A DNA stretch of 64,000 nt from Bacillota bacterium (lineage in GTDB: Bacteria > Bacillota > Clostridia > Lachnospirales > Lachnospiraceae). Shown in pieces: positions 27,640-36,055 of this stretch (positions within the stretch are counted from its first letter, which is position 1; the number at the start of each line of letters is the position of its first letter). The stretch lies in the NCBI GenBank assembly GCA_023439505.1, contig JAEXNR010000052.1:124001-188000 (forward strand), written 5' to 3'. The notes under the pieces are model-generated. The model worked only from the letters and a program-made list of their open reading frames with translations. It made no database searches and was not told where the DNA came from. Made by a program: the position numbers and the translations under genes.

Positions 27640-28554
27640 CTAGTAGGCCTTCTTGCCGGATGCCAATGCTTCGATTGTTGCCTTTCCAGCCTTTTTGCCA
27701 TCATCCTTCATATGCTTTCCCCAACCTAACCTTTCCCAGTAAATCAAAACAGCAATCCGTGTCTTGGGTCCATAATCCCCATCCACAGCCAAGGGGATAA
27801 AGCTCTCATTTTTGCTTAGGCATTCATTTAATTTTGACTGCAGCCAGATAATATCCTCTTTGGAAGATGTGACTGAAATTGAGCTTGACGGCATAATGAC
27901 TTCTCCTTCTTTGATATATTTAACGCCTATATATTCACATACTCCCTGACAGATTTCCTGGGCGCATTCCTTCCAGAATTTTTCTGATGTCATCATCTGA
28001 GTGGCTTCTTTCAGATTTGTCATAAAAGCCAATTCACAAAGTATCGCTCCCTTGGTATCCATCGCATTGCAATTACACATGGCAAGGGATTGTTTTGATA
28101 CACCGCGATTTTTTTGCTTTGTACCGTTTACAAGATGCTTTAGAACAATCTGTGCCATTTTTTCTGACTGTCCGGCATATTTGTCATGGATAATTACACC
28201 AATACCTTCTCCGGAATTAAAACTCTCTCCATCACCATACGCATCAAAGTGAATACTGATGGAATAATCACAACCCGCTGATGCGATAGCAGACTGTCTT
28301 GTGGTCAATCCGGTATCCGGATCATCTGCTGCATTTTCATCATTCCATCCTGTCTTAAAGGTCTGGATCTTGCATCTCTCCAGTTCTTTCACAAGATATT
28401 TCGCCACACCCACATTGGCATAATGTTCTCTATATTGTTCTCCTGCCTTAATATCTATCTTCCCATCTCCGTTGATATCAATATTCTGGGGCAACGGCGG
28501 CGTTCTTTTCCCGGCTGTATTCGATCCATGTCCTGCATCCACATTAATTTTCAT
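27640..28554 (-). CDS. N-acetylmuramoyl-L-alanine amidase (Amidase_3) without signal peptide
   Basis: This zinc amidase should cut the bond between MurNAc and L-Ala. The zinc-site phrases are VDAGHGSNTAG (His about 9), SISIHFDAYGDG (His about 100) and the catalytic ILCELAFMTN (Glu about 171). The C-terminal 80 residues (IIWLQSKLNECL, PLAVDGDYGPKT) resemble a PG_binding_1 domain. There is no signal peptide or membrane segment. That fits an endolysin or a mother-cell/autolysis enzyme released by another route. It is the last gene of a tight operon with DUF3006 and a 66-aa ORF, overlapping the latter by 11 bp. Ribosome site AAGAAGGTG. Confidence 0.88.
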   Translation of the reverse strand: MKINVDAGHGSNTAGKRTPPLPQNIDINGDGKIDIKAGEQYREHYANVGVAKYLVKELERCKIQTFKTGWNDENAADDPDTGLTTRQSAIASAGCDYSISIHFDAYGDGESFNSGEGIGVIIHDKYAGQSEKMAQIVLKHLVNGTKQKNRGVSKQSLAMCNCNAMDTKGAILCELAFMTNLKEATQMMTSEKFWKECAQEICQGVCEYIGVKYIKEGEVIMPSSSISVTSSKEDIIWLQSKLNECLSKNESFIPLAVDGDYGPKTRIAVLIYWERLGWGKHMKDDGKKAGKATIEALASGKKAY

Positions 28555-28744
28555 ATATTGTCACCTTCTTATTATGCTGGTTTCTAATATTCTTTGCTTT
28601 GCAGCGAACAGCTGCATACTTTATTATATTACAAACTGTAACAAAAAGTGACTTTCTATGATCTTTCAGATACTGCCGATCCTCCTGCTCTTCCCTTAAC
28701 AGCCATGCCTGTTCCAATACACCCTCAGAGATCCGGACTCTCAT
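28544..28744 (-). CDS. Unknown 66-aa basic protein
   Basis: I do not recognise this ORF. It is basic (VRCKAKNIRNQHNKK), has one short hydrophobic patch (FVTVCNIIKYAAV) too weak to call a membrane helix, and starts with ATG inside the last codons of the DUF3006 gene (20-bp overlap). Its last codons overlap the amidase start by 11 bp. The double overlap is the main support for it being translated. The ribosome site is weak, so coupling would be needed. Confidence 0.45.
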   Translation of the reverse strand: MRVRISEGVLEQAWLLREEQEDRQYLKDHRKSLFVTVCNIIKYAAVRCKAKNIRNQHNKKVTIYEN

Positions 28745-28946
28745 CCGATATCGTTCCGATCTGTTCTCTTCTTACCCGGCTGCATTCTTCATCAACAGCA
28801 AACTTACCTGTGGCGCTCAGTAAGAGACAATCTCCTTCCCGTGCTCCCCTGGGAATGTCGCTTTTCAATAGAAATAATTTCTCTTTATTTTCGTTTTCAC
28901 AAATCACCGTCCCGCCTTCAAAATGATCAATAACAATTCTTCTCAA
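28725..28946 (-). CDS. DUF3006-family small protein
   Basis: This 73-aa protein matches the pattern of DUF3006: an N-terminal RIVIDHFEGGTVICENE, a short middle LLKSDIPRGAREGDCLLL and a charged tail. The start is TTG with AGGAAG about 11 nt upstream. The function of the family is not known; it is a small beta-rich domain often encoded beside exported hydrolases. Here it is the first gene of the three-gene overlapping cluster that ends with the amidase. Confidence 0.7.
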   Translation of the reverse strand: MRRIVIDHFEGGTVICENENKEKLFLLKSDIPRGAREGDCLLLSATGKFAVDEECSRVRREQIGTISDESPDL

Positions 28947-29206
28947 TAATAATAACGCTTCCTTTCTCTATGATCCCATTGGTTCATTTATTTTCACTTA
29001 TTGTTTAGGATAATCCTTATGAATAGAATATAAGAATACTCCTAATATTAAAATATGCTTCTACTGTCATGTAATTCCTGGTAATTCGACTATTATTTAC
29101 ACTTTTACTATAAATTTTACAATCATAGCAGCAGGTTCCTTCTCATTAAAGGCAAGAATCTAATTCTCCTATTGAATTACTAAGGATTCTGATTTAGTAT
29201 ATATAT

Positions 29207-29225
29207 GATACTTTTCCAAAGTATC
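29207..29225. promoter_or_regulatory. Palindrome upstream of ubiD operon
   Basis: GATACTTT-TCC-AAAGTATC is a perfect 8-bp inverted repeat, followed by a T-rich stretch and TATAAT (29234-29239). It lies 40 bp before the chosen ubiD ATG. It could be an operator or a leader hairpin. I see nothing else in the 318-bp gap 28947-29264. Confidence 0.5.
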
Positions 29226-29264
29226 TTACTTTTTATAATCTGTTAAGAATTGAGGATGTTACAC

Positions 29265-30980
29265 ATGTCATATAAAGATCTACATACGTTTATGGAAGAA
29301 CTGGATCATCACGGCGAATTAAAACGGGTTTTTACCGAGGTTTCCTCTGAGCTTGAAATTACCGAAATTACGGATCGCGTGTCAAAATCCCATGGTCCTG
29401 CCTTACTCTTTGAGAATGTAACGGGCTCTGCCTATCCTGTTCTGATGAATGCTATGGGCAGTTACCAAAGAATGAGTATGGGGCTGGGTGCCAAAGAGCT
29501 GGATGAACTTGGCAGCCTAATCAGCGATTACTTAAATCTCGGGAATTACCTCTCCATAAAAAATCTGATCAAAAGCATTCCCCGTCTGTTACGGCTCCTC
29601 TATGCATTTCCGTCCAGATCACAAAGAAGAGGAAAATGTCAGGAAGTAATTGAACGAAACGTGGATCTGGATACCCTTCCCGTATTAAAATGCTGGCCGG
29701 AGGATGCAGGCAGATTTATAACCCTGCCTCTGGTTTTTACAAAGGATATTAACTCCAAACGGCAGAACGTGGGCATGTACCGTCTGCAGATTCTGGATAA
29801 GACCAGCACGGGTATGCATTGGCATAAGCATAAAGACGGCTCTGAAATCTATAAAGGATATCAGGAGAGAGGACAGAGAATGCCGGTATCTGTGGCCCTT
29901 GGATGTGATCCTGCCATTACCTATTCCTCTACAGCCCCGCTTCCCCCCATGCTGGATGAGATGATGTTAGCCGGATGGCTTCGTAAATCAAGGGTGAAAA
30001 TGGTCAAATGTATCACCAATGATATCTATGTTCCTGCCAATGCGGAAATTGTGCTGGAAGGATATGTGGATCCATCGGAGGAATTGGTGCTGGAAGGTCC
30101 CTTTGGCGACCATACGGGTTATTACTCTCTTGCAGATTACTATCCAAGATTTCACGTTACCTGCATCACCCATCGTAAGGATGCCATTTATCCTGCCACC
30201 GTGGTAGGCAAACCGCCCATGGAAGACTGTTATATGGCGAAGGCCACAGAACGAATTTTTCTTCCCATGCTTCGCATGATCATTCCGGAATTGGTGGATA
30301 TGAATCTGCCTTTGGAAGGGGTTTTCCATAACTGCGCCATCGTCTCCATCAAATCCAATTTTCCCGGTGCTCCGGTGAAAACCATGAACGCCATCTGGGG
30401 AATGGGACAGATGATGTATACCAAACTGATCGTGGTGGTAAAGGATACGGTAGATGTACAGGATCTTGCTCAGGTACGGGATGCACTATTAATTCATGTG
30501 AATGCGGATCAGAGTCTGATCATCTCGGAAGGTCCCCTCGACGCACTGGATCATTCTTCCAATGAAGCCCTGTACGGAAACCGCCTTGGCATTGATGCCA
30601 CCGGCATGAAAACCACAGGCGATAATGGCGATCCCTCCAACACTTATGAGATAATAACACTCAAAAAAGAACGCCCCGGTCAGGGACGGGACATGCTGTC
30701 TGAATTCATGAACCTTCATTCTCATAAATTTGTCATTGCAGTGGATCATGAGGTCAATCCAGCGGATCTGTCCACCGTAATGTGGAAGGTCTTTAATAAT
30801 ATTGATGCCCGCCGGGATCTGGTGATACAGGATAAGAAGATCGGAATCGATGCCACAAGAAAGTGGCGGGAGGAAGGTTTGACCAGAGATTGGCCAAAGG
30901 ATATTGAGATGTCACCCCAGATGAAACATCAGGTCGATGAAAGGTGGAAAGACTATGCTATTGATGAAACTATTTCGTAA
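29265..30980 (+). CDS. UbiD-family prenylated-FMN decarboxylase
   Basis: UbiD enzymes reversibly decarboxylate aromatic or unsaturated acids using prenylated FMN made by UbiX. The N-terminus LHTFMEELDHHGELKRV, then GPALLFENVTGS, the central TLPVLKCWPEDAGRFITLPLVFTKD, MHWHKHKDGSEIYKGY, GPFGDHTGYYS and the C-terminal KKIGIDATRKWREEG are all family features. The 571-aa length is slightly above E. coli UbiD. The ATG at 29265 after GAGGAT is preferred over the TTG at 29250. The gene overlaps the UbiA-like gene by 26 bp. With UbiA and UbiX in the same operon, the substrate is likely a prenylated aromatic acid of quinone synthesis (the MqnL role in futalosine-type menaquinone synthesis), an inference. 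Confidence 0.9.
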   Translation: MSYKDLHTFMEELDHHGELKRVFTEVSSELEITEITDRVSKSHGPALLFENVTGSAYPVLMNAMGSYQRMSMGLGAKELDELGSLISDYLNLGNYLSIKNLIKSIPRLLRLLYAFPSRSQRRGKCQEVIERNVDLDTLPVLKCWPEDAGRFITLPLVFTKDINSKRQNVGMYRLQILDKTSTGMHWHKHKDGSEIYKGYQERGQRMPVSVALGCDPAITYSSTAPLPPMLDEMMLAGWLRKSRVKMVKCITNDIYVPANAEIVLEGYVDPSEELVLEGPFGDHTGYYSLADYYPRFHVTCITHRKDAIYPATVVGKPPMEDCYMAKATERIFLPMLRMIIPELVDMNLPLEGVFHNCAIVSIKSNFPGAPVKTMNAIWGMGQMMYTKLIVVVKDTVDVQDLAQVRDALLIHVNADQSLIISEGPLDALDHSSNEALYGNRLGIDATGMKTTGDNGDPSNTYEIITLKKERPGQGRDMLSEFMNLHSHKFVIAVDHEVNPADLSTVMWKVFNNIDARRDLVIQDKKIGIDATRKWREEGLTRDWPKDIEMSPQMKHQVDERWKDYAIDETIS

Positions 30981-31827
30981 AATAAAAGATTATGGAAAAC
31001 TGGTGATGTTCTCCCACACCATTTTTTCCTTCAGCTTTGCCCTCCTTTCCATGCTGCTTGCTGCGGGCGGAATTCCAAAGATCAAGACTTTGTTCTGGAT
31101 TCTGGTTTGCTTTATGGGGGCAAGAACCGGTGCCAATGCAATTAATCGGGTTATTGATGCCAAAATAGATGCCAAAAATCCCAGAACGGCAAACCGTCAG
31201 TTACCGAAGGGTGAAATGAAGAAGACAGAAGTCATTCTATTTGTTACTGTCTGCTTTCTGGTTATGCTGATCGGTGCATACGAAATAAATCTGATTTGCT
31301 TTCTGCTCTCACCCATCGCATTATTTTTGATGATCATCTATTCTTATTGTAAAAGGTTCACTTACCTGTGCCACCTGGTTCTAGGTGTCACCTGTGCCTG
31401 CGCACCGGTTGGCGCCTGGCTTGCCGTGACCGGATCATTAAGTCTGATTCCTCTGTTTATGGGTGCCGCCAATACGCTTTGGGTAGCAGGTTTTGATATC
31501 ATCTACGGCTCCCAGGATTACAATTTTGACAAGGCCAACGGGCTTCATTCCGTCCCGGTGAAATTCGGGGTTAAGAATGCGCTGAGAATTGCCATGTTCT
31601 TTCATTTCATCACCATTTTATGCCTTATTGCAATCGGAATTCTTGCCGAGCCGCTGGGCATGATCTATATGATTGGAATATTGATCATTGCCGTTTTATT
31701 TATCATTGAATATCGTCTGGTTTCTCCGACGAATCTGACCAACGTAAATATCGCATCCTACAGTATCAATCAATTAGTCAGCATCGTTCTGCTGATCAGC
31801 GGATTGCTGGATGCACTGCTTTTCTAA
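30955..31827 (+). CDS. UbiA-family prenyltransferase (MqnP-like)
   Basis: This integral membrane enzyme of about 290 aa attaches a polyprenyl chain to an aromatic acid. The two Asp-rich metal/diphosphate motifs are present: NRVIDAKIDAKNPRTANR (about 62-79) and DIIYGSQDYNFDKANG (about 180-195). Eight or nine membrane segments are visible. The ATG at 30955 has AGGTGG 7 nt upstream, inside the end of the ubiD-like gene, so translation is probably coupled. In futalosine-pathway bacteria a UbiA homologue (MqnP) prenylates 1,4-dihydroxy-6-naphthoate before the UbiD-type step; this pair fits that order. Confidence 0.88.
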   Translation: MLLMKLFRKIKDYGKLVMFSHTIFSFSFALLSMLLAAGGIPKIKTLFWILVCFMGARTGANAINRVIDAKIDAKNPRTANRQLPKGEMKKTEVILFVTVCFLVMLIGAYEINLICFLLSPIALFLMIIYSYCKRFTYLCHLVLGVTCACAPVGAWLAVTGSLSLIPLFMGAANTLWVAGFDIIYGSQDYNFDKANGLHSVPVKFGVKNALRIAMFFHFITILCLIAIGILAEPLGMIYMIGILIIAVLFIIEYRLVSPTNLTNVNIASYSINQLVSIVLLISGLLDALLF

Positions 31828-31851
31828 AAATTATAAAGGAAGATAACCATT

Positions 31852-32820
31852 ATGAAAAAAATTACACTACTACTGCTCTGCTGCTGCTTTGCCGCTCTGC
31901 TTTTTATGGGATGTAACTCCAAGGACAATACTTCAAACAACACGCCATCGGATAAGGAAACTGTCAAAGAGACTACGCTCCACTTTGGCATGATGTCTTC
32001 TTATGACGTTATTCCTTTTGTTATGATCAATGAACTTGGCCTTGCCGATAAATATCATCTTGATTTTGAGCTGGATGTATTTAATTCGGCCAAAGACAGG
32101 GATGCCGCTTTTCTTGCCGGCGAACTGGATGGTGTAATTACCGATTATATCGGGGTCTGCATCTATCAAAATGCAGCATTTGATGCTAGAATTACGGGTA
32201 TTACCGATGGCGATTATATTCTGGTGGCAGGAAAGGACAGCAACATAACCTCCCTCGATGATATCAAGGGAAAGAGTATAGCCATTTCCCAGAATACCTT
32301 AATTGATTATACACTGGATCAGATTTTAGCAAATCATTCCATGGAAAGTGATACGCTGAAAAAAGAAATTGTACCGCGGATTCCTGACCGAGTGGAGCTG
32401 CTGCGCAATCATAAAATTGACCTTGGTCTAATGCCGGAGCCCTTTGCTTCTATCGTATTAAATGAGGGGGCTGTCTATCTTGGCAGTGCCAATGATATTG
32501 GTCTTTATCCTGCCGTTTCCGTATTTACCAAGGCTGTTATTGAAGAAAAGACCCAGGCCCTTAAGAATTTGTATCTGGCCTATAATGAGGCGGTTGATTA
32601 TCTTAACAAAACCGATATTTCAGAATATGAAGACATTGTGGTTAATACCGTAGGATATCCGGAAGAAATGAAAGGGAATATTCATATAGAACCCTTCAGA
32701 AAAAGTGAACTTCCACCCAAAGAAGCAATCGATACTGCCATTGCATGGGCGGTTAAAAAGGGACTTTGCAGTTCGGATTTAACTTACGATCAGATGGTAT
32801 ATGATATTTATTCCAAATAA
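31852..32820 (+). CDS. ABC importer substrate-binding lipoprotein (NMT1/THI5-like)
   Basis: This 322-aa protein has a lipoprotein signal with lipobox LLFMGC (Cys21) and a type II periplasmic-binding fold of the NitT/TauT/THI5 class. Typical phrases are LHFGMMSSYDVIPFVMIN, AFLAGELDGVITDY, LDDIKGKSIAIS and KIDLGLMPEPFASIVL. It follows the UbiA-like gene by 24 bp and precedes its own ATPase and permease. The class binds small organic ligands such as pyrimidine precursors, sulfonates or aromatic acids. Its fold is related to that of MqnA/MqnD, which handle menaquinone intermediates. An aromatic quinone precursor is the substrate suggested by context only. Confidence 0.85.
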   Translation: MKKITLLLLCCCFAALLFMGCNSKDNTSNNTPSDKETVKETTLHFGMMSSYDVIPFVMINELGLADKYHLDFELDVFNSAKDRDAAFLAGELDGVITDYIGVCIYQNAAFDARITGITDGDYILVAGKDSNITSLDDIKGKSIAISQNTLIDYTLDQILANHSMESDTLKKEIVPRIPDRVELLRNHKIDLGLMPEPFASIVLNEGAVYLGSANDIGLYPAVSVFTKAVIEEKTQALKNLYLAYNEAVDYLNKTDISEYEDIVVNTVGYPEEMKGNIHIEPFRKSELPPKEAIDTAIAWAVKKGLCSSDLTYDQMVYDIYSK

Positions 32821-32834
32821 ATGAGACCTTAACC

Positions 32835-33626
32835 ATGAGGAACAATATGCTTACGATAAATGATTTATCCATACAATATAAAACCAGCCGGACACCGTTT
32901 CCGGTGATCAGTCATCTCTCCTTTCAATTAACGGGCGGAGAGGTTCTGGTTATATTGGGAACCTCAGGCTGCGGCAAATCAACACTTATCAATGCGCTTG
33001 CCGGCTCCCTTCCCATTTACAGCGGAACTGTGGAGCTTGCGGATGAAAATGGGACTTTTCCTCTCAGTCCCAAACAGCATAAGATTGGTTTTATCCCGCA
33101 AAACTGCGGTCTGCTTCCCTGGAAAACCGTAAAGGAGAACTGTCTTCTTCCCTTAAAGATCAGGAAAGAATATCAGCGCGGCAAACATAACGGGGAATTG
33201 GACAAAATCTGTGCTTCCCTGAATATCCCCCTCATTCTGGAGAAATACCCGAGGGAACTAAGCGGCGGTCAGTTACAAAGAGCAGCCATTGCAAGAGCTT
33301 TTCTGCTTCAACCGGATCTTCTGCTGATGGATGAACCCTTCTCTGCTCTGGATGCCATCACAAGAGAAGAAGCCAGGGCTCTGTTTCTTAACGTGTGGAA
33401 GCAGCAAAAGCCCACCTCCATACTGGTAACCCACAGCATTGAAGAAGCGCTTTATCTTGGGACCAGCATCTATGTTATGGGGAGTGAGGGCGGAGACATC
33501 CGATACCGGATGAATAATCCTTACTTTGGCGTAGCCTGCCCCGATGATGTGTCCTATTTAAAGACAACGCAGATCCTTCGTGAACAGCTGATCTCTAAGG
33601 AGGAAAGGATGGCGGCGTTTGAATAA
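32835..33626 (+). CDS. ABC importer ATPase (NitT/TauT type)
   Basis: This 263-aa ATPase has Walker A LGTSGCGKST (about 41), the Q-loop FIPQNCGLLPW (typical of the nitrate/sulfonate/thiamine-precursor group), signature ELSGGQLQRAAIARAF (about 140) and Walker B LLLMDEPFSALD (about 162). The His switch lies in VTHSIEEALYLG. It sits between the binding protein and the permease, overlapping the permease start by 8 bp. It should power uptake of the ligand bound by the lipoprotein at 31852-32820. Confidence 0.93.
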   Translation: MRNNMLTINDLSIQYKTSRTPFPVISHLSFQLTGGEVLVILGTSGCGKSTLINALAGSLPIYSGTVELADENGTFPLSPKQHKIGFIPQNCGLLPWKTVKENCLLPLKIRKEYQRGKHNGELDKICASLNIPLILEKYPRELSGGQLQRAAIARAFLLQPDLLLMDEPFSALDAITREEARALFLNVWKQQKPTSILVTHSIEEALYLGTSIYVMGSEGGDIRYRMNNPYFGVACPDDVSYLKTTQILREQLISKEERMAAFE

Positions 33627-34374
33627 GTTCTTAAAACATTGTATGATATTTGTGCAGGGTTTTCTATCGGTCAATCTGATCTGGCTCTTAGCCTATCTGC
33701 TCACCGATACAACCGTGATTATCAATCCGCTCCGGGTTTATCAGAGCTTTGGTATTGTATTAAAGGACCATATGTTGATTCACATTATATACAGCTTACG
33801 CAGAATCGGAGCCGGTCTGGTGTTATCCTTGTTGATTGGTGTCCCCACCGGAATCCTTCTTGCCTATTCCGAGCGGGCAAACCGTATCCTGTATCCTTTC
33901 ATTTATTTTTGCTATCCCATTCCAAAAACTGCCCTGCTGCCCATTGCCATGCTGTTATTTGGTATGAGAGACCTGTCTAAAGTACTGATCATGTTTCTGG
34001 TGATCGTGTTTCAGGTGATCATCTCGGTTCGTGACAGTATCCGGTCCATCGATCCCTCCATGTACCAGGTGATTCAAAGTACAGGCGCTGGCAAATTGAC
34101 CATCATCCGTCACGTTACACTACCCGCTATTCTCCCCCAGCTATTCACCAGTTTACGTGTTTCCCTGGGCGCTGCCGTATCCATTCTGTTCTTCGTCGAA
34201 GGGTACGGAACCACTTATGGTATGGGATATTATATTCTGGATGCCTGGTCCCGCATTAACTATGTGGAAATGTATATCGGAATTATTACCATTGCCGTGA
34301 TTGGATTTTTATTATTTATCTTCATTGATTACCTTGCTCATCTTATTTGTAAATGGGATGAAGCAAAGCTATGA
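33619..34374 (+). CDS. ABC importer permease (NitT/TauT type)
   Basis: This 251-aa BPD_transp_1 permease has about six membrane segments and the ATPase-contact EAA-like region (QVIQSTGAGKLTIIRHVTLPAILPQLFTS). The proposed start is a TTG overlapping the ATPase stop; an ATG 24 nt further in (33643) is an alternative. It completes a three-component importer inside the ubiD-ubiA-ubiX gene set. Confidence 0.92.
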   Translation: MNKFLKHCMIFVQGFLSVNLIWLLAYLLTDTTVIINPLRVYQSFGIVLKDHMLIHIIYSLRRIGAGLVLSLLIGVPTGILLAYSERANRILYPFIYFCYPIPKTALLPIAMLLFGMRDLSKVLIMFLVIVFQVIISVRDSIRSIDPSMYQVIQSTGAGKLTIIRHVTLPAILPQLFTSLRVSLGAAVSILFFVEGYGTTYGMGYYILDAWSRINYVEMYIGIITIAVIGFLLFIFIDYLAHLICKWDEAKL

Positions 34375-34445
34375 AGCAAATCAGAAAGCAAACCTGTACC
34401 GGATATCGCATGAAATGAAGAATGAATCGAAATGAGGGTATTGTT

Positions 34446-35033
34446 ATGGAAAATACTACAACCATGAAGAACAAAAAAAGACTGGTCATTGGAATGAGTG
34501 GCGCCAGCGGGGCAGTTCTTACCATAGAACTTCTTAACGTAATGAGATCCATTCCTGACTGGGAGACACATCTTGTAATCTCGGGCGGTGCCAGGCTTAC
34601 CATCGCTCAGGAAACATCACACACTCTCTCCCAGGTAGAAGCATTGGCCGACGTTTTGTATGATATTAATGATTATGGCGCAAAGATTGCCAGCGGCACC
34701 TTCCTTACCGAGGGGATGGTGGTCCTCCCCTGCAGCATGAAGACTGCTGCAGGAATTGCCTGCGGATATTCTGATAACCTGCTGCTTCGGGCTGCGGATG
34801 TCACCCTGAAGGAACGAAGAAGTCTCGTCCTCGTTCCCAGAGAAAGTCCCCTAAGCAGTATCCACCTTAGAAATTTACTGACACTTTCTGAAGCCGGTGC
34901 CTATATTATGCCCCCGGTTCCGCCCTACTACAGCCGGCTGGAAAGTATTCATGATATGAATCTGCAGATCATCGGCAAAGTACTGGATCGATTTCATCTT
35001 TCCATAGACGGCTTTAAGCGTTGGCACCCTTGA
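34446..35033 (+). CDS. ubiX: UbiX-type flavin prenyltransferase
   Basis: UbiX makes the prenylated FMN cofactor required by UbiD, from FMN and dimethylallyl (pyro)phosphate. The N-terminal FMN site LVIGMSGASGAVL (about 14-26), HLVISGGARLT, LPCSMKTAAGIACGYSDNLLLRAADV and LVLVPRESPLS are diagnostic. The length is 195 aa. The ATG at 34446 follows GAGGG. It lies 71 bp after the permease on the same strand, so cofactor maker, decarboxylase, prenyltransferase and importer are grouped. It converges with the GNAT gene, overlapping it by 20 bp. Confidence 0.93.
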   Translation: MENTTTMKNKKRLVIGMSGASGAVLTIELLNVMRSIPDWETHLVISGGARLTIAQETSHTLSQVEALADVLYDINDYGAKIASGTFLTEGMVVLPCSMKTAAGIACGYSDNLLLRAADVTLKERRSLVLVPRESPLSSIHLRNLLTLSEAGAYIMPPVPPYYSRLESIHDMNLQIIGKVLDRFHLSIDGFKRWHP

Positions 35034-35556
35034 ATTCTTCCTCTAAAACAGCATATTGATAAGCGTCATGCCATAGGGGCTTACCCTCATCGGTTGTTAC
35101 AAAGAAAGCAGGCTTTTTAAAATAGCCTTCCCTTCTCATGGAGAGCCGCTCCAATAGCCTCCAGGAGGCTGTATTCTCCGGGTTGCAATAGGCAACAACC
35201 CGGTGGGCGCCAAGAACTTCAAATGCATAGCTTAGTACACCCTTCCCTGCCTCTGTTGCATAACCCTTGCCATAATAAGCCGGATGAAAAACATACCCGA
35301 TTTCCCAGGTCATAAATTCCTCCGGCTCCTGGCGTGCAAAATATATATTTCCGATCAACTTTTGGCCCTCTTTCAGGCATACTGCCAGAAAGGCCTCATT
35401 CTGCGACCTGTTGATCGCCTCCTGCCTGCTTTGCTCCTCACTAAACACCCCATAGGGTTCATATGCTACTACTGATTCCTGTGAAAGATAATCATATAGA
35501 TCCTTCCAGTCATCTTTATGAAATCTTCGTAAGATCAGCCGACCTGTTTCAATCAT
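35014..35556 (-). CDS. GNAT-family N-acetyltransferase (RimJ/RimL-like)
   Basis: This 180-aa acetyltransferase starts ETGRLILRRFHKDDW and has the acetyl-CoA-binding stretch YGKGYATEAGKGVLSYAF (about 95-112), then VAYCNPENTASWRLLERLSMRREG, as in RimJ/RimL/SpeG-like Acetyltransf_3 proteins. Ribosome site GGGAGG. The acceptor is not predictable. Its 3' end overlaps that of ubiX by 20 bp, in convergent orientation. Confidence 0.9.
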   Translation of the reverse strand: MIETGRLILRRFHKDDWKDLYDYLSQESVVAYEPYGVFSEEQSRQEAINRSQNEAFLAVCLKEGQKLIGNIYFARQEPEEFMTWEIGYVFHPAYYGKGYATEAGKGVLSYAFEVLGAHRVVAYCNPENTASWRLLERLSMRREGYFKKPAFFVTTDEGKPLWHDAYQYAVLEEEFKGANA

Positions 35557-35593
35557 TAAATTTTCCTCCCATGAATAGAATCCATCGGTGTCT

Positions 35594-35911
35594 CTAAATC
35601 GATTTTCGTTGGTTTCTTTTTCTCAAAACATAGGTTAATCCGGTAAATAGTAATGCTGATATGATTTGAACCGGCAGGAATAAGACCAGCCAGTAAATTG
35701 TAGTACCATCATAGCTGTCTGTAAAAATATCCATGAAATAATAGGGATAGAAAATTGCAGAAATCGCAAGAGATACCCCAAAGACCAAAAGCGGTGCAAC
35801 CCACAGTCTCCACCTTTGATTCAGAATAAACACGATGGATACAGCCGCCGGATTTAAGAGTAAACAAAGTACCAGATATAGTTCCTGTTTGCCTTCAAAG
35901 AAGAACCTCAT
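35594..35911 (-). CDS. Unknown small integral membrane protein
   Basis: This 105-aa protein has three predicted membrane segments (LYLVLCLLLNPAAVSIVFIL, LWVAPLLVFGVSLAISAIFY and IYWLVLFLPVQIISALLFTG) and a basic end (RKRNQRKS). I do not recognise a family. The frame opens at 35965, but the ATG at 35911 has AGAGGGGGT about 10 nt upstream. It lies downstream of the ABC exporter permeases on the same strand but 145 bp away, so it may or may not belong to that operon. Confidence 0.6.
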   Translation of the reverse strand: MRFFFEGKQELYLVLCLLLNPAAVSIVFILNQRWRLWVAPLLVFGVSLAISAIFYPYYFMDIFTDSYDGTTIYWLVLFLPVQIISALLFTGLTYVLRKRNQRKSI

Positions 35912-36055
35912 AATGATCATACCCCCTCTTGTATCGCTATCACAAAACAATTTCTCTGATTTCATATCCTGTGCTCTAGTTCCATTTATTTTTATTATAC
36001 AGGATCTTACTTTATTGTACCACCAGAAATTGCCTTTTCTTTATTTTGCTCACCT

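Noticed and set aside
29234..29239. TATAAT before ubiD as a sure promoter
   Set aside because: No acceptable -35 element is found 16-18 bp upstream, so I list only the palindrome.
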